NCBI RefSeq assembly: GCF_001429285.1 | Contig: NZ_LMJJ01000040.1 | Location: forward strand, 791,031 to 855,030 | DNA: 64,000 bases | From: Ensifer sp. Root278 | GTDB taxonomy: Bacteria > Pseudomonadota > Alphaproteobacteria > Rhizobiales > Rhizobiaceae | Direction: 5' to 3' | Shown: positions 57,630 through 64,000 of the stretch, piece after piece | How the letters are laid out: each line of letters begins with the position of its first letter | Numbering within the stretch: position 1 is the stretch's first letter | The notes under the pieces: model-generated | What the model was told of the DNA's origin: nothing | The model's input: only the letters and a program-made list of their open reading frames with translations | Database searches by the model: none | Made by a program: the position numbers and the translations under genes

Positions 57630-57652
57630 CAAAGCCGCCTGACGGCGGCTTG
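57630..57652 (-). terminator. Hairpin with T-rich tail upstream of tyrS
   Basis: On the minus strand AAGCCGCC, GTCA and GGCGGCTT form a perfect stem followed by TGTTTTGTT. It lies about 45 bases before the tyrS start. It could end transcription of a gene that was displaced by the island, or act as a leader attenuator of tyrS. Confidence 0.5.
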
Positions 57653-57894
57653 TTTCAAGACATGATCGAAACGCGCCGCTCCCTATGGGGACGTCGCATA
57701 ATAGATGGCAGCGATGAGCGCGGTTTTGATCATGCTGTGGTTGTAGCGAGGAATGGGGGAGGCGGCAAGGGTGGGGATCGTGGCCGTGTAGAGTTGTATT
57801 TTTCGGCAATTCAATCTTTATATGCACGCCGTAATCGGTAGTGTACCTGATAGATTTGACAATTTACAGTCGGAATTGGGTGGAGGTTTTTGCG

Positions 57895-60097
57895 GTGTCG
57901 TTTGTCAAAATTAGCAATGAGCAACATGATGCATTTGTGTCGTCCCTTAAGGCAGGTCAGTATAATTTGCTATTGGGTGCCGGTGTTAGCCTTGATTCCG
58001 AAAATAGTATCGGGAAGCTGCCGTCTGGAACCACTCTTCGCGACGAATTATGTGATTTGAAGGGTGTTTCGAAGAACAAATCTCTTCAAAAAGTTTTCGC
58101 ACTTCTCAGTGAATCCGAAGTTGATCAATACATTACAAAAAGGTTCTCTGGATGCACCGCAGGCGCGACGCTATCGACTCTCTCAACGTTCGTTTGGCGC
58201 CGAGCATTTACTTGGAATATCGATGACGCGTTGGAGGCAGCTTATCGATTAAAAGGTGCGAAGCAGAAACTTGTGACAGCACATTTTCGCGACGACTACA
58301 ACGATGAGCGGGTTCTTTCCGATTTGCTTCTGGTCAAGCTACATGGCTCTGTGACGCACGCTTCGAAAGGTTACGTCTTTGCACGGGACGAATACATACA
58401 AGTAATGAAAGAGAACAGTCCTTGGATGACTGTTCTCTCGCAGTTTCTCACCAACGGAATCCAGAAATATTCTTCCCGAAAAGATAACTGGTGCAGAAGC
58501 TCTGGCATTCTATTCCGATTTCGAGTTGGTTCCGTCGAGCCAAAGGCCCCAGGAATCCGCGTCGAGGTTCTTCTACGGGCACGCTCCAGAATGGTCGGAT
58601 TTTGAATCTGGGTTTGATGTCAGTCGCTCGATAACATCCTCCATTATTAATGATGTCGAAAATCTGCTAAATAATACAGTAGAAGAGAGCAGAATTATTA
58701 TTCTGACAGATGAGCCTGGCACCGGAAAGACAACTGTCGTCAGAAGAGTTGCTTTTGAGATATCTAGAAGAGGAATTCACACCCTGGTGTGCTCTGCATT
58801 GAGTCGGTTGGAGTATGATAAGACATTAAGCATTGTTGACGGTATAGAAGGTGCACTCTTAATAGTTGTTGATAATTTTGCAAACCAAGTGTCCCCGTTT
58901 GCTGAAATTGTATCAAAAACTCCGAAAAAAGATCTAGTCGTTCTTGCTTCAGAGAGAGGGTACAGAAATAGATACTTATTTCAGAGCTTGTCCGGCGTCC
59001 CTTATCATCGCGCTGCGGCGCTAAAGATGCGTGCGGTCGATGTTGAGGCTATAGTTGAGCGGTATACAGAGTTAGGCATTGTCGGAACGTCACGTGCAAT
59101 CAGAGATCTAAACGGCTTTATAAAATCAGCCGCTGATGATCCGATGGCGGTTGTATGTTGCAGGGTCCTCAACGACTTCAGGCCGCTCGACAGAATTGCC
59201 TTCGACTTGATGGAGGAATGCAACGAAGTTGATCAAAACAGATATCTGATAGCGGCCCTTTCTCAGCATTGTTTCGGCGGTGGCGTTCGTCACGAGATTC
59301 TCTCTAGTATTCTCGGATCCCAGGGATACAGAGAGCAGCTTAGCAAAGAGCATGCACTGCCTTTGTCATATTATGACCGTCGTACGAATACGCATGTCGT
59401 ACCGCAGAATTCTACGATCGCGATGCGTATTCTCGACAATATGTCGAAGCGCGATCCGCGCCGACTTCTGGATATTTTTACTAGGCTCGCAATTACACTT
59501 GCACCACGCGTAAACCGAAAAGCGATTAAACAGCGCAGTTCTGAAGCACGATTGGCGAGCCGCTTATTCGATTTTGACTCTGTGGTCGACGGCATACTGG
59601 GAGACTTGGCCCCTGCGTTTTATGAGGCGACCCAAAAAGCGTGGCAGTGGAACTCGCGATACTGGGAGCAGGTGGCGCTCATGAATGTTTCGCGTCACAA
59701 TAGCTCAGGCGTTCGTGGAATGACTGAATACTTGGACTCGGCAGTCCAAAACGCGAGACATGCTGCGTCCATCGAAAATCATCCGCTGCCACTAACCACA
59801 CTAAGTAAAATATTGTTTATTCAGATGGTTGTCCCGGGGTACTCGAGAGTAGGCGCATTCAACGAAGCTTTTGACTGTTCAGACCGCGCAATCAAGATTG
59901 AAAAAAGCTGGGCGCGGAAGTCGGTGCACCCGTATGTTACCATGTTCCGCGGAGCGCGAGAGTATCTAGAGCGCGGCGGTGTGATGTCGAGCACGCAGAT
60001 GCAGCGTGTTCGCGACCTTTTGCTCGAAGCAGAGAAACTTTTCCCAAAGGATCATGAGGTTGGGGACAATTTGCGCAATCTTAGAGCTTTGATTTAG
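57895..60097 (+). pseudogene. SIR2-like domain / P-loop NTPase defence-type gene, disrupted
   Basis: Start GTG 57895 with TGGAGG eight bases upstream. The first frame encodes a SIR2-like NAD-binding domain: GAGVS (residues 28-32), TWNIDD (106-111) and KLHGS with the putative catalytic His150. It runs to about SQFLTN at 58455 and then reads nonsense to a stop at 58605. The next frame picks up at about 58466 with ILPEKITGAEALAFYSDFELV and runs to 60097. That part has a Walker A (DEPGTGKTTVVRR), a Walker B-like LLIVVDNF and a helical C-terminus. The two halves match the SIR2-NTPase (STAND-like) architecture of anti-phage proteins. A segment that usually completes the SIR2 fold seems to be missing between them. 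The region is clearly AT-richer than its flanks, which suggests recent transfer. Confidence 0.72.
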
Positions 60098-60274
60098 CTT
60101 GCAGCCGCCCCGGACCGACTATCTTCTGAGCAGAGGGGGTGTCTTGCCGGAGGAGGAGGGCTTCTCCCTCTCTATCCTGCGAGACATCTCCCCACAACGC
60201 ACTGGGCTCGCCCTTGCTTGGCAGTTTGCCGTCTTCCGAGCGCGGGCACCGAGTCGTTGTCTTTCCTGATTTGC

Positions 60275-63220
60275 CTACCGCCCCGGCCGTCCCGTCTTGC
60301 CCTTCTGCCGCTTCTCGTCCACCGGATCCTCATAGGACCCGACGCCCGGTTTCGCGCGGGTGAGGATCGGTTTTTCCGGGACGTGGCCGATCACCGGCTT
60401 TTCGGTGCGGCCGACGGTCATTTCGTCCAGAGTGTTCCTGCGGAACAGGGACCGGTCCGAGCCGGCCGGCGTCGCGACGTCGCGGCCCATGTCGTCGAGG
60501 GCCGGTTTCTGGAAGAGAGACTTGTCGTCCGTGGTCTTGGATCCTCGGGTCGATCCTCGGGTTGAACCCGAGGACGAGGATGACGGAGAAGATGGAGATG
60601 CCGACGAGGAGGCGCCCTTGCGGCCCTCCTGCGACCTTGCCTCTTCCCGTGCCATCGGGTCGTCCATGGCGGCGAGTTCGGCGGCCTTGAGGCGCTTGAT
60701 CTCGTCGCGCAGGCGGGCGGCCTTTTCGAAGTCGAGGTCGGCGGCGGCGTCGCGCATCTGTTTTTCCAGCGCGTTGAGGTGCGCCTGCAGGTTGTTGCCG
60801 ACGAGGTGGCCACCGTCGGCGAAACCCTTGCCGGCGACGCCGGAGATGTCGGCTCGGACGTGGTCCTTCTCGTAGACCGAGTCGAGAATGTCGGAGATCT
60901 TCGCCTTCACCGATTCCGGGGTGATTCCGTTGGCCTCGTTGAAGGCCATCTGCTTTTCGCGCCGGCGGCTGGTCTCGTCCATGGCGCGCTGCATCGAGCC
61001 GGTGATCTGGTCGGCATAGAGGATGACCTTGCCGTCGACGTTACGGGCGGCGCGGCCGATGGTCTGCACCAGCGACGTCTCGGAACGCAGGAAACCTTCC
61101 TTGTCGGCATCGAGAATGGCGACGAAGCCGCATTCGGGAATGTCGAGGCCTTCGCGCAGAAGGTTGATGCCGACGAGCACGTCGAAAGCACCCAAGCGCA
61201 GGTCGCGGATGATCTCGATGCGCTCCAGCGTGTCGATGTCGGAGTGCATGTAGCGCACGCGAATGCCCTGTTCGTGCAGGTATTCGGTGAGGTCTTCGGC
61301 CATGCGCTTGGTGAGCACGGTGACGAGCGTGCGGTAGCCGGCGGCGGCCGTCTCGCGGATTTCGCCAAGCACGTCGTCGACCTGGGTTTTCGCCGAGCGC
61401 ACTTCCACCGGCGGGTCGATCAGGCCGGTCGGGCGGATGACCTGTTCGGCAAAGACGCCGCCGGATTGTTCCAGTTCCCAGGAGCCGGGGGTGGCCGAAA
61501 CAGCGATCGTGTCCGGGCGCATCGCGTCCCATTCCTCGAAGCGCAAGGGGCGGTTGTCCATGCAGGAAGGCAGGCGGAAGCCGTATTCGGCCAGCGTCGC
61601 CTTGCGGCGGAAGTCGCCGCGATACATGCCGCCGATCTGGCTGACGGAGACGTGGCTCTCGTCGATGAACAGCAGCGCGTTGTCGGGGATGTATTCGAAC
61701 AGCGTCGGCGGCGGCTCGCCGGGATTGCGGCCGGTGAGGTAGCGCGAATAGTTCTCGATGCCGGCGCAGGAGCCGGTCGCCTCCAGCATCTCGATATCGT
61801 AGCGGGTGCGCTGCTCCAGCCGCTGGGCTTCGAGCAGGCGGCCGCCTTTTTCCAGTTCGGCCAGGCGATGCACCAGCTCTTCCTTGATCGCCTTGATGGC
61901 GCCGTTCAGCGTCGGGCGCGGGGTGACATAGTGCGAGTTGGCGTAGATTTTCACCGATTTCAGATCACCGGTCTTCTGGCCGGTCAGCGGGTCGAACTCG
62001 GTGATCGCATCGATCTCGTCGCCGAACATGGAGATGCGCCAGGCGGCATCTTCCAGGTGGGCCGGAAAAATCTCGATGGTATCCCCGCGCACGCGAAAAG
62101 AGCCGCGCTGGAAATCCATGTCGCGGCGCTTGTACTGCTGCGCCACCAGGTCGGCGAGTAGTTGCCGCTGGTCGAGCCGGTCGCCGACGCTCATCTGGAA
62201 GGTCATGGCGGTATAGGTCTCGACCGAGCCGATACCGTAGATGCACGAGACAGACGCGACGATGATGCAGTCGTCGCGCTCCAGCAGCGAGCGGGTGGCC
62301 GAGTGGCGCATGCGGTCGATCTGCTCGTTGATCGAGGATTCCTTCTCGATGAAGGTATCCGAGCGCGGCACGTAGGCTTCCGGCTGGTAGTAGTCGTAGT
62401 AGGAGACGAAGTACTCGACCGCGTTGTTGGGAAAGAAGTTCTTGAACTCGGAATAGAGCTGCGCGGCCAGCGTCTTGTTGGGCGCGAGGATGACGGCGGG
62501 ACGTTGCGTCGCCTCGATTACCTTGGCCATGGTGAAGGTCTTGCCGGAACCGGTGACGCCGAGCAGCACCTGGCTGCGCTCGCCGGAGGTCAGGCCCTCG
62601 ACCAGATCGGCGATCGCCGTCGGCTGGTCGCCGGCCGGCTCGTAATCGGAGACCATCTGGATCTCGACGCCGCCTTCGGATTTCGGCGGTCGGGCAGGGC
62701 GGTGCGGCGTCCAGAGCTTGCCGTCCTTGAACAGTGGGTTGCCGCTTTCGATCAGCGCCGACAGCGCCTCCACCGTGGCGGTGACGCCCGACTTGGCCGT
62801 CAGCCTGTCGGCGTCTTCGAGCGACACGTCGAGGCCGGCGACCGGATTGAGGCCGGCGGCGGCGCGCGTCTTCGGGTCGGTCGAGCCGCCCATCGACGTG
62901 CCGCGCGCGGACTTGCTGCCAACGATCTCGACCTTGCCCCTCTTCCCGGCCTTCTTCGGCTGTGCTTCGTCATCCGCACCCGCGGCCTTGCGCGCCGCCT
63001 TCGAGGCGGCGATCTCCACCGTCTTGCGGTGCTTGCCGGCCTTGGAGGCGATCTGACGCTGGGTTTCGAAAGCGGAGGCTTCCGCATCCGCCTCGAGCTG
63101 CTTCACCCAATCCGAGACGTTGCCGCCGAGCGGCGTGCCGGACAAGGGCGCCTGCGGCGCTTCTTCGAAACCGGACGGCGTGGAGGGCTTCGGCGGGGCA
63201 TTCTTCGGAGCTTTGGTCAT
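60275..63220 (-). CDS. uvrB: Excinuclease ABC subunit B, UvrB, with long extensions
   Basis: 981 residues from the ATG at 63220. UvrB is the damage-verifying helicase-like subunit of nucleotide excision repair. The core starts near residue 188 ([17 protein letters not shown]). It has Walker A GVTGSGKT (221-228), the beta-hairpin [26 protein letters not shown], and motifs [13 protein letters not shown] and QTIGRAARN. The C-terminal UVR motif is [24 protein letters not shown]. About 185 N-terminal basic, Ala/Lys-rich residues and about 130 C-terminal residues exceed the usual 660-700. The C-terminal tail includes a Ser-rich stretch encoded by a palindromic repeat. Confidence 0.95.
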   Translation of the reverse strand: MTKAPKNAPPKPSTPSGFEEAPQAPLSGTPLGGNVSDWVKQLEADAEASAFETQRQIASKAGKHRKTVEIAASKAARKAAGADDEAQPKKAGKRGKVEIVGSKSARGTSMGGSTDPKTRAAAGLNPVAGLDVSLEDADRLTAKSGVTATVEALSALIESGNPLFKDGKLWTPHRPARPPKSEGGVEIQMVSDYEPAGDQPTAIADLVEGLTSGERSQVLLGVTGSGKTFTMAKVIEATQRPAVILAPNKTLAAQLYSEFKNFFPNNAVEYFVSYYDYYQPEAYVPRSDTFIEKESSINEQIDRMRHSATRSLLERDDCIIVASVSCIYGIGSVETYTAMTFQMSVGDRLDQRQLLADLVAQQYKRRDMDFQRGSFRVRGDTIEIFPAHLEDAAWRISMFGDEIDAITEFDPLTGQKTGDLKSVKIYANSHYVTPRPTLNGAIKAIKEELVHRLAELEKGGRLLEAQRLEQRTRYDIEMLEATGSCAGIENYSRYLTGRNPGEPPPTLFEYIPDNALLFIDESHVSVSQIGGMYRGDFRRKATLAEYGFRLPSCMDNRPLRFEEWDAMRPDTIAVSATPGSWELEQSGGVFAEQVIRPTGLIDPPVEVRSAKTQVDDVLGEIRETAAAGYRTLVTVLTKRMAEDLTEYLHEQGIRVRYMHSDIDTLERIEIIRDLRLGAFDVLVGINLLREGLDIPECGFVAILDADKEGFLRSETSLVQTIGRAARNVDGKVILYADQITGSMQRAMDETSRRREKQMAFNEANGITPESVKAKISDILDSVYEKDHVRADISGVAGKGFADGGHLVGNNLQAHLNALEKQMRDAAADLDFEKAARLRDEIKRLKAAELAAMDDPMAREEARSQEGRKGASSSASPSSPSSSSSGSTRGSTRGSKTTDDKSLFQKPALDDMGRDVATPAGSDRSLFRRNTLDEMTVGRTEKPVIGHVPEKPILTRAKPGVGSYEDPVDEKRQKGKTGRPGR
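60537..60585. repeat. Palindromic repeat inside the uvrB reading frame
   Basis: CCTCGGGTT (60555-60563), G, and AACCCGAGG (60565-60573) make a perfect hairpin, flanked by GGATCCTCGGGT on the left and ACGAGGATGACGG on the right. GGATC... and ...GAGGATGACGG are the ends used by the intergenic mosaic elements in this window (copies 3, 4 and 6). Translated on the minus strand it gives the Ser/Gly/Thr-rich [14 protein letters not shown] part of the tail. Confidence 0.6.
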
Positions 63221-63540
63221 GGCGGGGAATATGGCGAGAGTCCGGTCGAAAGAAAAGGGGCGAGTGAGTACAAAAAGGCAACATTTCGCAGTGCTTCGGC
63301 GACAACTTTGCACGCGAAACGGCAGGGGCGTGGCGTTGAATTTGCGGACGACTGGGCGCCGAACGAGTGGCAGCGCCACCACTCGGGCCGACGGCCGGGT
63401 CACGCTTGCCTCAACCGCGACGAGCCGGACTGGCTCGTTGATATAACTCTTACGGTTGCGATGTGCCGTTACGTTACTCCAATTGGGCGACAAGACATAA
63501 ATCCCTGCAGCGTGGTAACAATAACACTTTGGAGGGTGCC
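63221..63540. other. Divergent uvrB-fecR intergenic region
   Basis: 320 bases with promoters expected for both genes. I found no SOS (LexA) box of the GTTC-N7-GTTC type. A palindromic stretch near 63295-63340 resembles the one at 10592. GGAGGGTGCC before 63541 is the ribosome site of the next gene. Confidence 0.4.
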
Positions 63541-64000
63541 ATGTTCTACTTGCGTGGCGCCGCACTCATCTCGATTTGTGCTGCGTTTTGCCAACCGCTT
63601 CCTGTCAGCGCTGCCGAACCTGTCGGTCAGGCGGTGCAGATTCGCACGTCAGTCAGCGGCGCACGCGGTCCGATCGCGGTCAAGGACCCGGTCTACAAGG
63701 ACGAACGGATTTCGACATCGAAGTCCGGTCTCGGCCAGTTCGTCTTCCAGGATGGCACCAAGCTTGCGGTCGGCTGGGGTTCGTCCGTGGTCATCGACAA
63801 ATTCGTCTATGATGATGCCAAGTCGGTGAAGAAACTGACGATCATGGCCGCGAAGGGCACGTTCCGCTGGATCAGCGGCAAGTCCGGGCACTCCGCCTAT
63901 GAAATCGTCACGCCGGCCGGCACGATCGGCGTTCGCGGCACCGCCTTCGATTTTTATGTCGGCCGCGACGGCACCACCGCCGTCGTGCTGCTCAGCGGCG
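63541..64000 (+). CDS. FecR-domain protein (3' end outside window)
   Basis: The ATG at 63541 follows GGAGGGTGCC. 153 residues are visible and the frame is still open at the window edge. A signal peptide ([20 protein letters not shown], ending SAA) is followed by a FecR domain: [53 protein letters not shown] and the classic [23 protein letters not shown] pattern ([16 protein letters not shown]). Secreted FecR-domain proteins of this form occur in alphaproteobacteria as large repeat or adhesin-like proteins; the rest is needed to say more. Confidence 0.85.
   Translation, partial: MFYLRGAALISICAAFCQPLPVSAAEPVGQAVQIRTSVSGARGPIAVKDPVYKDERISTSKSGLGQFVFQDGTKLAVGWGSSVVIDKFVYDDAKSVKKLTIMAAKGTFRWISGKSGHSAYEIVTPAGTIGVRGTAFDFYVGRDGTTAVVLLSG

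Noticed and set aside
57600..60270. Integration site (tRNA or direct repeats) flanking the AT-rich island
   Set aside because: I looked for a tRNA gene and for matching short repeats at both edges and saw none that were convincing.
63221..63540. SOS box expected before uvrB
   Set aside because: No pair of GTTC or GAAC half-sites with the right spacing was found in the intergenic region.

Overview
The window reads as chromosome-like DNA from an alphaproteobacterium of the family Rhizobiaceae, most likely Sinorhizobium/Ensifer. This rests on high GC, the fixNOQP and fixGHIS clusters with FixK-type boxes, rhizobial family proteins (DUF982, RcnB, LssY-like), and nine copies of a mosaic palindromic intergenic element that resembles RIME, the Rhizobium intergenic mosaic element. 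The species is an inference.

Region by region. 1-4300: the end of a lipid A acyltransferase gene, a PAS protein, a Tat-type secreted DUF1254 protein and a possible recombinase remnant. 4300-15400: the microaerobic respiration block. A hemerythrin-like gene faces fixNOQP (cbb3 oxidase) across one perfect FixK box. After a small VOC/SRPBCC/AraC group comes fixGHIS (oxidase assembly and copper delivery) behind a second FixK-like box. 15500-20150: gnd, two small membrane proteins and an ABC-F ATPase. 20150-32900: a LacI regulator divergent from a CUT1 sugar ABC transporter, an intracellular GH2 beta-mannosidase, a D-lyxose/D-mannose isomerase-like protein, a TIM-barrel epimerase-like protein and a Gfo/Idh/MocA oxidoreductase, then an aldo/keto reductase. 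Together they look like a beta-mannoside catabolic locus. 33100-39600: a TRAP transporter whose binding-protein gene and membrane genes are convergent rather than in one operon, a cupin and a GH43 enzyme. 39600-45500: an RcnB-like protein and zinc homeostasis (a ZigA-type GTPase, znuA divergent from znuC-znuB-zur, with two Zur-like inverted repeats). 45500-57600: housekeeping and small genes (gamma carbonic anhydrase, FAH-family enzyme, lipoproteins, dusA, cold-shock protein, J-domain protein, HxlR regulator, tyrS). 57600-60100: an AT-rich foreign island. 60275-64000: uvrB with long extensions and the start of a FecR-domain gene.

Three coding regions are broken in this sequence. tyrS carries one extra base. 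A SRPBCC gene lacks one base. A SIR2-NTPase gene has the two halves of a probable anti-phage protein in different frames, with an internal segment apparently missing. The first two could be sequencing errors. The third looks like real decay of a horizontally acquired defence gene.

The observations most worth following are the SIR2-NTPase island, a three-member hairpin family whose stem sequences covary around a conserved loop, a palindromic repeat that appears to have inserted into the uvrB reading frame, the strict 3'-end placement of the nine mosaic repeats, and the combined hydrolytic and oxidative gene set of the mannoside locus. I saw no rRNA or tRNA genes, CRISPR arrays or complete insertion sequences.
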